A DNA stretch of 39,423 bases from CAIYOL01 sp964494805. GTDB lineage: Bacteria; Planctomycetota; Phycisphaerae; Sedimentisphaerales; Anaerobacaceae. The stretch is taken from positions 1-39,423 of the forward strand of contig CAZBST010000016.1 in the NCBI GenBank assembly GCA_964494805.1. The letters run 5' to 3'. Under the pieces are notes generated by a model that did not search any database, had not been told where the DNA came from, and saw only the letters and a list, made by a program, of their open reading frames with translations. Both the position numbers and the translations under genes were made by a program. Positions 7,442 through 14,137 of the stretch are shown in pieces; position 1 is the stretch's first letter; every line of letters begins with the position of its first letter.

Positions 7442-8404
7442 ATGAGCGAGATTTACCTCGGAATTGATTTAGGCGGAACATATATAAAGGTCGGCTGTTT
7501 CGATACGCAGTTAAAACTCCTTGCCAAAACCTCAGCGCCCACAGAAGTCGAAAAGCAGGCAGACGTAATAGTGGAAAATATAGCCAAAGCCTCCGGGCAG
7601 TGCGCAGCCAAAGCCGGTTTTTCTATGAATGACGTTATCGCCGTCGGCCTCGGCTGTCCCGGCCCTGCCAGATATAAAGAAGGTATCATCGACGCCGCCA
7701 CGAACTTCCCCACCTTCCGAAATGTCCCCGTTCGAAAGATGCTCAGCGATAAACTCGGCGGCAAAACAATCGTCTTCGATAATGACGCCAATGTCGCCTG
7801 CTTCGGCGAATTTGTCGCAGGTGCCGGCAAAGGTGTCAAAGATATGGTCTTTTTCACCCTCGGCACAGGCATCGGCTCAGGTATAATCTCCGAAGGAAAA
7901 CTCCTCCGCGGCTCCGGCGGCAACGCCGCTGAGCTCGGCCATACCATAATCTACTCTGACGGCCGACTTTGCAACTGTGGCCAGAAAGGCTGCGCCGAGG
8001 CCTACGCCTCCGCCTCGAATACCGCAAAAAGAGCAGCCGAAGCTCTGCAGGCCGGAGAAAAATCATCTCTAAGGAAAGTCCTCGATGAAAAAGGCCAAAT
8101 CACCTGCAAAGATGTCTACGACCACTTAAAGACCGGCGATAAACTGGCCAAAAAAATAACCGATGAAACCGCCAAAGCCCTCGCAATTCTTTGCATTAAC
8201 ACCCTGCACGCCACCGAGCCGCAGCGCATAGTCTTCGCAGGCGGAATGATTGCCGCTGGTGACATCCTCTTAAACAGAATAAAAGATTATTTCAACGAGC
8301 AGATTTGGAAATTGAAGAAAGAGACCGTCGAGATTTGTTTCGCCACCCTCGGCGAAGACGCCGGCATCATCGGCGCAGCAGCACTCGCAAAGCAAATTAT
8401 TTGA
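7442..8404 (+). CDS. ROK-family sugar kinase (glucokinase-like)
   Basis: 320 residues. It begins with the ATP-phosphate loop DLGGTYIKVG and carries the second ATPase motif FTLGTGIGSGI. The ROK zinc motif (H from ELGHTI followed by CNCGQKGCAEAYAS) and the sugar-binding FDNDANVACFGE segment with its catalytic Asp are present. The C-terminal RIVFAGGMIAAGD segment completes the fold. No N-terminal helix-turn-helix is present, so this is a kinase and not a NagC/Mlc-type repressor. Glucose is the likeliest substrate, but N-acetyl sugars or fructose are possible. It follows galE by 25 bases with an AAGG ribosome binding site, in the same operon. Confidence 0.92.
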   Translation: MSEIYLGIDLGGTYIKVGCFDTQLKLLAKTSAPTEVEKQADVIVENIAKASGQCAAKAGFSMNDVIAVGLGCPGPARYKEGIIDAATNFPTFRNVPVRKMLSDKLGGKTIVFDNDANVACFGEFVAGAGKGVKDMVFFTLGTGIGSGIISEGKLLRGSGGNAAELGHTIIYSDGRLCNCGQKGCAEAYASASNTAKRAAEALQAGEKSSLRKVLDEKGQITCKDVYDHLKTGDKLAKKITDETAKALAILCINTLHATEPQRIVFAGGMIAAGDILLNRIKDYFNEQIWKLKKETVEICFATLGEDAGIIGAAALAKQII

Positions 8405-8415
8405 GAATACCCTTT

Positions 8416-8613
8416 TTACTTTCCCTGATGGCCGAGTATCCTGGCCGGCAAAAACAAAATAGTTCTTATAAGTGCCAGAAACGCCTCCGCCGCTATTCCC
8501 ACAACGCGAAACGGTATCGATAAAAGCCATACAATCGGCCACAACACCAGCGCCAGCAGCGCTATCGGCCAGCACAACGCCAGCAAAATCGCCCACAACA
8601 GTAATACAACCAA
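8416..8613 (-). CDS. small tryptophan/leucine-rich membrane protein
   Basis: 65 residues from a TTG at 8611-8613, almost wholly hydrophobic, with repeated LLxWPI/WLLSIPFR segments and a short C-terminal LPARILGHQGK. Two membrane segments are likely. The start is uncertain: an AAGGAG about 20 bases upstream would better fit an ATT codon four codons earlier (AIKVLVVLL...). I recall similar small proteins, often annotated as hypothetical, in diverse bacteria. No function can be given. It converges with the ROK kinase, 11 bases apart. Confidence 0.6.
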   Translation of the reverse strand: MVVLLLWAILLALCWPIALLALVLWPIVWLLSIPFRVVGIAAEAFLALIRTILFLPARILGHQGK

Positions 8614-8696
8614 TACCTTAATTGCTCGTCTCCTTAAAACCGATCTGCCCCCATATTATACCCTGAAATCTTAAATCTCAAATTTTAAATTCCCCT

Positions 8697-8907
8697 TTTT
8701 GCTGTTGCATCCTCTCGGAGCGCAGCGTAGATCCCAGAAATTCGTTATCTGGGACCCATTTGCTCGTGCCGCCTGCGGTTCGGATAATTTTTTTACGTAT
8801 GCCTTCGGCATACTCTCTGTTCGTTTCCTCATTGCGGCCTCGGCAGCACTTCGCAATACGCTTCACGCAACACGAAACAATTGCGGCTTCCGGAGACAAC
8901 AGCAAAA
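8697..8907 (+). repeat. composite palindromic element, copy A
   Basis: Bounded by a perfect 11-bp inverted repeat, TTTTGCTGTTG (8697-8707) and CAACAGCAAAA (8897-8907). A second inverted pair lies inside it: GTGCCGCC (8766-8773) and GGCAGCAC (8842-8849). It holds local hairpins TCCCAGA/TCTGGGA (8732-8738/8748-8754) and GTATGCC-TTC-GGCATAC (8797-8813). The core words GCGCAGCGTAGAT, CTCATTGCGGC and GCGGCTTCCG recur in the other copies. No reading frame here looks coding. It fills most of the gene-free gap 8614-9032; the remainder is AT-rich spacer. Confidence 0.75.
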
Positions 8908-9032
8908 CAAAGTCCCGCGAAGCGGCTCCACAACTTTGCATTTTACATTTTGATTTTTAATTTCTTCTCCTGCTCACCTGCTCCACTGTTCACTTGTTCT
9001 CCGCCTCGGCTGCTATCCCACCGGGATGAGAA

Positions 9033-10130
9033 TTATTCCTTCTTTTCTTTCACGAATGTCCCTGCAGGTCCGCCCGCTGTAAATAATACTGCAAACCGCG
9101 TTATCAAAGCGCCCAGAAGAACATATCCCAGAATCACCTGCAATATTAAAAGTACGTGCCCCGCAATGCTCCCTTTGTTCGCATACATATCGCCGAACCC
9201 TAACGTCGTCATCGTAACAACCGAAAAGTAAACTGGCCGAATCACCGCCCTCGTAAGATAATGCCACCCCGCCTCCCCCACTACCGGCTCCACCGATAAA
9301 TCATATATAATCCCCGGCGGCGACCAATACGCCCAGTTCATATACACCGCCGCAAATAACAACGCCAATATGAGAAACACCCCAATCACCCGCAGCGTGC
9401 TCATCCCGTAATCACTCATTGCCCAGAACGCCTGCACCGGCCACCGCCAAAACCTATGCTCCTTATACCATTCCTCCCAATTCTTCCGCCGGATATTGTA
9501 TTTCAAAATCTGCTTCATTCCCGAATCTATTCTGCAACTATCCAGACCAACACCACGAAAATCCGTATGTTGGTCTACTTCACACCGTCTGAGCAATGTA
9601 AAACCATTCGTAATAACCATTCGACATTGCGCGCCTTCTAAATTGGCTTTCCGGAGATTCGCACCTCTCAAATCAGCACCTCTAAGATTTGCCCCTTTCA
9701 GGCAAGAAGTTCTGATGTCCGCGTTTTCCAAGTAGGCACCGTAGAGGTTCGCATCTTTCAAGTTGGCTCTGTGGAGATTCGCACACCCCAGATCAGCTTC
9801 GCAGAAATTCGCCTCTTTAAGACACACCTTTTTATTAAAGTTGTTATAATTCACGCCATCCAATAATGGATCGTCCAGACTGGTTTCCTTCTCAAATACG
9901 TAAATTTTACCACTGTCGCTTTTAACCACTGCTTCGCTCAATAACGCACCTTTAAGATAACACCTGTAAAGATTTGCTCCCTCTAAAAAAATCCCTTTAT
10001 CTATATTCTTCCAGCGCCACTCATTCCATTCCCTCATGTCTTTTCTATCCGAGCAGCGTTTGAGCATATCATACTGCTCCTGACTAAACCGCCGCTCCTT
10101 TTTATCTTCTGTTTTTCCTTCCTCGCTCAT
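9033..10130 (-). CDS. pentapeptide-repeat protein fused to a two-helix potassium-channel domain
   Basis: 365 residues. Residues 1-45 are charged. Residues 48-165, with a weaker stretch near 188-200, are A(N/D)LxX pentapeptide repeats (GANLYRCYLKGALL, RANLKDANLYGAYL, KGANLRGADLRGANL), which form a right-handed quadrilateral helix. The C-terminal part is an ion-channel domain: TM1 about 244-266, pore loop with filter TMTTLGFGDM (TLGFGD at 309-314, compare TVGYGD), and TM2 about 322-348. The TLGFGD filter indicates a K+-type tetrameric channel, with the repeats as a cytoplasmic sensor or oligomerisation module (inference). It lies downstream of the AbiGi-family gene on the same strand, 89 bases apart. 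Confidence 0.88.
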   Translation of the reverse strand: MSEEGKTEDKKERRFSQEQYDMLKRCSDRKDMREWNEWRWKNIDKGIFLEGANLYRCYLKGALLSEAVVKSDSGKIYVFEKETSLDDPLLDGVNYNNFNKKVCLKEANFCEADLGCANLHRANLKDANLYGAYLENADIRTSCLKGANLRGADLRGANLRKANLEGAQCRMVITNGFTLLRRCEVDQHTDFRGVGLDSCRIDSGMKQILKYNIRRKNWEEWYKEHRFWRWPVQAFWAMSDYGMSTLRVIGVFLILALLFAAVYMNWAYWSPPGIIYDLSVEPVVGEAGWHYLTRAVIRPVYFSVVTMTTLGFGDMYANKGSIAGHVLLILQVILGYVLLGALITRFAVLFTAGGPAGTFVKEKKE

Positions 10131-10219
10131 CTTTTCCCCTGAAAAAATCAGTTAAAGCAGACTACCCATTAGAAGTTTGACTATGAATAACAATAACAAG
10201 GAAAATCAACCGTAGAAAA

Positions 10220-10936
10220 TTATAACCTATAGATCATTCTAAAATCTAAAATTGGTATGTTTTTATCTACTCTCAATTGCTTTGTTTCAATGTCATTTCT
10301 CAAATCTTCGACCATCTGTTTATCATTGACGATGATTAGGGCAACATCAGAAGGCTCAAACTTCCATGGATATACGGATCGCCATTCTCTTTCATAATAA
10401 AAATTATTTAACTGGAATTCGTCCAATTCTTTGCTATCAGATGGATTCGCTTTTAAATCACCAGGTTTGGCTAACGAACCTAAGGTTAAAAGCATTTCTC
10501 TAAATTTCTCGAATTTATCTCTGTCTGCCTTTTCCATGTACTCTTCCAATTCTTTCCTGTGTTTCATAAATCTATAAAACAGGTGACTATATTTATTTAA
10601 GTATAAAACAGGGTTAAAGTTATTTTCTATGGCACTTTCTTTATGAAATCCAATGGCTGTGGTTCCATATCTCTTTGCATGGATATGTAAATCTTTCAAG
10701 GGTATATCAGACAGACAAGAAACACGATAACCCCATAAAGTAACCATCTCTCCAGTTTCATCGTCTTTGTACTTAAATTCTACATTCTTTTTACCTACAT
10801 CTAGCCCATTCTCAAGGATACTTATTAATCTCTTATAGCTCTCCTCGATATCATCTTTACATTCCCGTCCAACAAAGTGCCAAAAAACTTCTGAGGCAAA
10901 CCTTTGCTCAAAATGAGTCCATAGCCTTTCAGTCAT
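10220..10936 (-). CDS. AbiGi-family protein (putative abortive-infection component)
   Basis: 238 residues, soluble and AT-rich in codon use compared with its neighbours. The segments FWHFVGR near the N-terminus, VSCLSDIPLKDLHIHAKRYG, AIGFHK, NPVLYLNK and the C-terminal YYEREWRSV...DVALIIV fit the family I know as AbiGi (Pfam PF10899, annotated as the antitoxin half of the AbiG phage-abortive system). That assignment is from memory of the pattern. AAAGGAG lies seven bases before the ATG. No AbiGii-like partner is next to it; the following gene is the pentapeptide/K+-channel protein. Composite repeats bracket the pair, suggesting an acquired cassette. Confidence 0.7.
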   Translation of the reverse strand: MTERLWTHFEQRFASEVFWHFVGRECKDDIEESYKRLISILENGLDVGKKNVEFKYKDDETGEMVTLWGYRVSCLSDIPLKDLHIHAKRYGTTAIGFHKESAIENNFNPVLYLNKYSHLFYRFMKHRKELEEYMEKADRDKFEKFREMLLTLGSLAKPGDLKANPSDSKELDEFQLNNFYYEREWRSVYPWKFEPSDVALIIVNDKQMVEDLRNDIETKQLRVDKNIPILDFRMIYRL

Positions 10937-11039
10937 AAAAAGTCTCCTTTATTATGAAACCTCGCGATGTTTTTTCTCCGCTGTTGCTCATTCGATTCTA
11001 ATCCCCGAACCTCTAACTTTCAACCCCGAAAGTTTGCTT

Positions 11040-11266
11040 GTGCTGCCTCTCGAAGCGCAGCGTAGATTCCGGGCCTGACCCGGAACCTGGCTTTCTTTTC
11101 CTACACTCTTCTTGCTGTTGCTGCCTCCAGTTCGAAATTTCTTTCTACTTGCTTCGGAGTTTCACTCCTACGCAATACTAAAGCTTCTCATTGCGGCTTC
11201 CGTTAGCAACAGCAAAATACTTTACGTTTCCTCATTGCCTGCCCTGTGGGCGGCCTCCGGCAGCAC
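11040..11266 (+). repeat. composite palindromic element, copy B (nested)
   Basis: The outer pair is GTGCTGCC (11040-11047) and GGCAGCAC (11259-11266). Nested inside is a unit of the other type, TTGCTGTTGC (11112-11121) and GCAACAGCAA (11206-11215). Nesting order is the reverse of copy A. Local hairpins are TTCCGGG/CCCGGAA (11067-11073/11079-11085), directly after GCGCAGCGTAGAT as in copy A, and GGAGT-TTC-ACTCC (11156-11168). Same orientation as the other copies. Confidence 0.75.
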
Positions 11267-11332
11267 CGCGCATTAGTGTTTCACTACCCCATTTTACCCC
11301 CAAACTCAAAACCCGCAAACTCAAAATGACCT

Positions 11333-11356
11333 TGTCATCCTGAGCTTGTCGAAGGA
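11333..11356. repeat. dispersed short repeat (CCTGAGCTTGTCGAAGGA type)
   Basis: TGTCATCCTGAGCTTGTCGA followed by AGGA. I recognise this as a short palindromic word scattered in many unrelated genomes. A diverged reverse-complement relative, GGGTTCGACAAGCTCACCA, occurs at about 19088-19106. Confidence 0.5.
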
Positions 11357-11445
11357 ACTATCCCCTAACTACCAAATGTTAACTTAGGCAACTTTTACCT
11401 GAACTTTCATCCCCTTGTGCTCTTATGCCCTGTGCACTTGTGCGC

Positions 11446-11481
11446 ATGCAAAACCTTCAAAAATATTTGAAGATTTTGCAT
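11446..11481. repeat. 16-bp inverted repeat
   Basis: ATGCAAAACCTTCAAA (11446-11461), loop AATA, TTTGAAGATTTTGCAT (11466-11481): one mismatch, which would be a G-U pair in RNA. It lies about 125 bases past the larE stop codon. The lack of a following T run argues against a simple terminator. Confidence 0.55.
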
Positions 11482-11495
11482 CAATTTCCATACAA

Positions 11496-11548
11496 TTTTT
11501 GTAAGTTTCTATATAGTTTCCGTAAATTTCTATACAGTTTCTAGATAG
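11496..11548. repeat. degenerate 21-bp tandem repeat
   Basis: Two 21-base units (11496-11516 and 11517-11537) share the pattern TTTyyGTAArTTTCTATAyAG and are followed by a truncated third unit, TTTCTAGATAG (11538-11548). AT-rich; no coding content. Confidence 0.5.
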
Positions 11549-11604
11549 TTTAGAACGTTTGCTCGTATAATAGCGCCGTTTCCCTCCCTCGAGCCATTTC
11601 CTGA

Positions 11605-12441
11605 TTACTTGATATCCTGATGTCCTGCCTTCTCATCCTCCGTCAGCGCTTCATTCATCGACCCCGACCGAAACCCCTGCAAATCAATCGTAACGTATGT
11701 AAAACCAAGCTCTTGCAGCTTTTCTACAATCTGCGAATGATTCGCTAAAACCTTCTCGAAATCCTCCTGATGCACCTCAATTCTCGCGAGTCTATCGTGG
11801 TGCCGCACTCGAAATTCCACCAGCCCTAATCCTCTCATAAGCTCTTCTGCTTGCTCGACTTGCCTCAATCTTTGTTCCGTAATTTCCAGCCCGTATGCGA
11901 TTCTCGAAGCCAGGCAAGGTGATGCTGGAATGTCCGCCGTCGGTAACCCCATCTGCCTGCTTAGGTTACGGATGTCCTCCTTGGTCAACTCCGCCTCCAT
12001 TAGCGGGCTGCGCACCCCAAAAACCTCCGCCGCTTTATTGCCCGGCCTGAAATCAGCTTTATCATCGAAATTGCACCCGCATAAACAGGTGCCGAACTTC
12101 TGCTCCTTCGTGATGTCCGCTAAAATCTTATAAAGATGTGACTTACAGCGGAAACACCGGTCGGCCTTATTGGCTGCGTATGCTGCATCTGCCAGTTCAT
12201 TTGGTTTAACGGTTCGGACCTCGACACCCATATTTTTTGCCCTCTCGACCGCCTGCAAATATTGGCCTTTAGGCAGCGATGGCCCTTTGGCGATACAGGC
12301 CAGCACCCTTTCGGCACCGAGCGTCTCAACCGCCGCTTTCAAAAGGAATGTGCTGTCCACTCCGCCGGAGTATGCGACAATCACCTTATCCAGCTTTTTA
12401 AGGATTTTTTGAAGCGAATTGTACTTATCTTTCAGATCCAC
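11605..12441 (-). CDS. larE: ATP-dependent sacrificial sulfur transferase LarE
   Basis: 278 residues. LarE supplies the sulfur atoms of the nickel-pincer nucleotide cofactor. The PP-loop SGGVDSTFLLKA (25-36) binds ATP. Cys176 in PASPCLASRI lies at the position of the sacrificial cysteine in characterised LarE proteins. C96 and C99 (RCFRCK) are also conserved, and with C176 they could hold an iron-sulfur cluster as reported for some LarE proteins. The CxCxC at 119-123 is an extra. The start is GTG with AAGG five bases upstream. No larA, larB or larC is visible in the window, so the cofactor target is unclear. Confidence 0.92.
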   Translation of the reverse strand: MDLKDKYNSLQKILKKLDKVIVAYSGGVDSTFLLKAAVETLGAERVLACIAKGPSLPKGQYLQAVERAKNMGVEVRTVKPNELADAAYAANKADRCFRCKSHLYKILADITKEQKFGTCLCGCNFDDKADFRPGNKAAEVFGVRSPLMEAELTKEDIRNLSRQMGLPTADIPASPCLASRIAYGLEITEQRLRQVEQAEELMRGLGLVEFRVRHHDRLARIEVHQEDFEKVLANHSQIVEKLQELGFTYVTIDLQGFRSGSMNEALTEDEKAGHQDIK

Positions 12442-12491
12442 AGTAACCTTAAACTCTGTTTTGACACTGCCTTAAATCTGGTTTTACCGTC

Positions 12492-12521
12492 AATATACAA
12501 CCCTTCTTCCCGCCTCGGCAA
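12492..12521 (-). promoter_or_regulatory. candidate larE promoter
   Basis: On the minus strand: -35 TTGCCG (12516-12521), 18-base spacer, -10 TATATT (12492-12497), about 50 bases before the larE GTG. Confidence 0.4.
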
Positions 12522-12746
12522 GCAAAAACGCTCACCCTATCCTTGAACTGGCTGGAGAAACCACAAAAACCCGAAATTCTATTTACAAACCAGGCCCTCG
12601 TAAAGTACACTATATATTCATAAGAATCTACGAACTGGTTTACTCCCTGACAAAGTAACTTTCTCAACTAAGACTATGGTAATACAAAGAAATAAAATCA
12701 ACATTTTCTGTAGTCTCAATAACCAAATGTCCTGTTTATAATTTCC

Positions 12747-12775
12747 TTGCCAAAAAGCCCTTAATGTTGTATAAT
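12747..12775 (+). promoter_or_regulatory. strong promoter for the pilin-like gene
   Basis: -35 TTGCCA (12747-12752), 17-base spacer, perfect -10 TATAAT (12770-12775). The 5' leader would be about 70 bases before the ATG at 12853. Confidence 0.7.
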
Positions 12776-12852
12776 GTGATGGAATTGAAAACCCAATAGA
12801 GCCTTTTTATGGGTATTATGGCTTATTGTCATTATAGGATAAGGAGAAGAAA

Positions 12853-13743
12853 ATGAAATCAAAAGCCCAAATCACCAGTACGGCCTACGCCAAAACAGGT
12901 TTTACTATTATAGAGCTGCTGACCATTATGAGCATCATTATAATTATTATCGGCGTCCTTTTACCAGGGTTGAACATGATAATGTGGTATGCCAAATATA
13001 CAACGCAAAAGAACCAGTTTCGCAATATGGAGACGGGGCTGCAGGCGTTCGAAATTGATTATGGGGAATACCCGGATTCAAGTGCAACAGATATCACCGG
13101 TATGCCATACTGTGGCGCAATGAAGTTCGCTGAAGCAATGGTAGGACAGGATGGTTTGGGATTCAATCCTGATTCAAAATTTACCGCTGATGACGGCGCT
13201 GGTCCAACTGAATTATACCCCCCTACCCCAACCCCAGAAAACTTAAGAAAGAGAAGAGAGTATCTGGAAGCCAAAGACGCCCAACTCGGGCGTTTAGCTA
13301 ATTTGTATGCCGGTCCCGGAGTGTTTACTACTAATACAGATGGATTACCGCTGCTCTGCGATGTCTATAAACGCAGTGAACTCAGAGACAGCAAAGGAAC
13401 AAGACTCGGTATGCCTATATTATATTATAAAGCAAACACATCCAAGCTTATGCACGATGTTAATAACCCTGCTAATCCAGAAAATATATATAATTACAAA
13501 GACAACGACGAGCTTGTCAAACTTGGTGTGCTTCGGGACCCAACTATTATACACCCTCTTTATCAATCTGCTCCCGGCCCTGATGGCCAGGTATTTTATG
13601 AGAAAATAACGGATAAGAGCGCCCTGCCAATTCAAAGACCTTACAATAAGAATAGTTATATTCTTATTTCCGCAGGCGGAGATGGCATCTATGGCACAGG
13701 TGGCAGTCTAAGAGCAAGAGACGTGTTCAACTTTGCTGACTAA
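12853..13743 (+). CDS. type IV pilin-like / type II pseudopilin protein with N-terminal methylation motif
   Basis: 296 residues. After a 16-residue leader comes the prepilin peptidase site, G|FTIIELL, followed by a long hydrophobic helix (TIMSIIIIIIGVLLPGL). The E at +5 of the mature protein is present. After the helix comes MxTGLQAFEIDYGEYPDSS, the segment seen in GspG-like major pseudopilins, and then a large globular region with a proline-rich loop (PPTPTPE). The C-terminus SYILISAGGDGIYGTGG is the pseudopilin calcium-loop-like end. There are no pilus assembly genes nearby; planctomycetes carry many such orphans. AAGGAG lies before the ATG and a strong promoter upstream, so it is probably monocistronic. 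Confidence 0.88.
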   Translation: MKSKAQITSTAYAKTGFTIIELLTIMSIIIIIIGVLLPGLNMIMWYAKYTTQKNQFRNMETGLQAFEIDYGEYPDSSATDITGMPYCGAMKFAEAMVGQDGLGFNPDSKFTADDGAGPTELYPPTPTPENLRKRREYLEAKDAQLGRLANLYAGPGVFTTNTDGLPLLCDVYKRSELRDSKGTRLGMPILYYKANTSKLMHDVNNPANPENIYNYKDNDELVKLGVLRDPTIIHPLYQSAPGPDGQVFYEKITDKSALPIQRPYNKNSYILISAGGDGIYGTGGSLRARDVFNFAD

Positions 13744-13778
13744 ATCCTGTAAGGGATGCCTTACGGCAGAACAAACAA

Positions 13779-13850
13779 AGCCGATGGTGGGAATCGAACC
13801 CACAACCCCGGCTTTACGAAAGCCGTGCTCTACCGTTGAGCTACATCGGC
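13779..13850 (-). tRNA. trnT: tRNA-Thr (CGT)
   Basis: A 72-nt cloverleaf on the minus strand: acceptor GCCGATG/CATCGGC, anticodon stem CGGCT/AGCCG with loop TTCGTAA (anticodon CGT), T arm GGTTCGATTCC. CCA is not encoded and the discriminator is T. Downstream of the pilin-like gene and convergent with it. Confidence 0.95.
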
Positions 13851-13977
13851 AAAAACAAAGACCATCATACCGCTTATCGGCAGTCTTGTAAATGACCGCT
13901 GGTATTTCCAGACGAATTTTTCTTGCAAAACAGCTCGACAGATTATAAACTCCCTTTTTTACGATATACGAGCATAA

Positions 13978-14060
13978 GGGTCGGTGCCCGAGTGGTTAAA
14001 GGGGATGGGCTGTAAACCCATTGGCGCAAGCCTACGTTGGTTCGACTCCAACCCGGCCCA
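13978..14060 (+). tRNA. trnY: tRNA-Tyr (GTA)
   Basis: An 83-nt class II tRNA: acceptor GGGTCGG/CCGGCCC (one G-U pair), anticodon stem ATGGG/CCCAT with loop CTGTAAA (anticodon GTA), a long variable arm (TGGCGCAAGCCTA) and T arm GGTTCGACTCC. Discriminator A, no encoded CCA. A weak promoter (TTGCAA at 13923, TATAAA at 13944, spacer only 15) lies upstream. It precedes fhs on the same strand by 77 bases. Confidence 0.95.
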
Positions 14061-14137
14061 GTATTTCGGCTTTTTATCACCTGCGTGTGAAATATCCGCC
14101 GAGTTGTTCTAACGCAATCTTTATTAAGGGACAAAAT

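Larger units (their letters stand above)
10937..11604. other. gene-free region of nested repeats upstream of the AbiGi gene
   Basis: No coding sequence is supported over 668 bases. It holds the nested composite element (11040-11266), a partial repeat word (CTCCGCTGTTGCTCATTCG near 10976-10994), a TGTCATCCTGAGCTTGTCGA-type dispersed repeat (11333-11356), a long palindrome (11446-11481) and a short tandem array (11496-11548). Confidence 0.7.
12442..12852. other. divergent intergenic region between larE and the pilin-like gene
   Basis: No coding sequence is supported. The region carries a candidate minus-strand promoter for larE (12492-12521), a strong plus-strand promoter for the pilin-like gene (12747-12775), and otherwise AT-rich sequence. 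Confidence 0.6.

Noticed and set aside
8671..9033. Several short open frames on both strands across repeat copy A
   Set aside because: They come from a low-complexity palindromic element and have no ribosome binding sites or conserved protein features.
8697..11266. CRISPR array
   Set aside because: The repeats are long, palindromic, nested and few, with no regular spacing or unique spacers.
12449..12667. Minus-strand 72-residue open frame upstream of larE
   Set aside because: No ribosome binding site, it covers the likely larE promoter, and the composition is not protein-like.
14021..14137. Upstream extension of fhs beginning within tRNA-Tyr
   Set aside because: It would translate part of a tRNA; the ATG at 14138 has a proper ribosome binding site and matches the family N-terminus.
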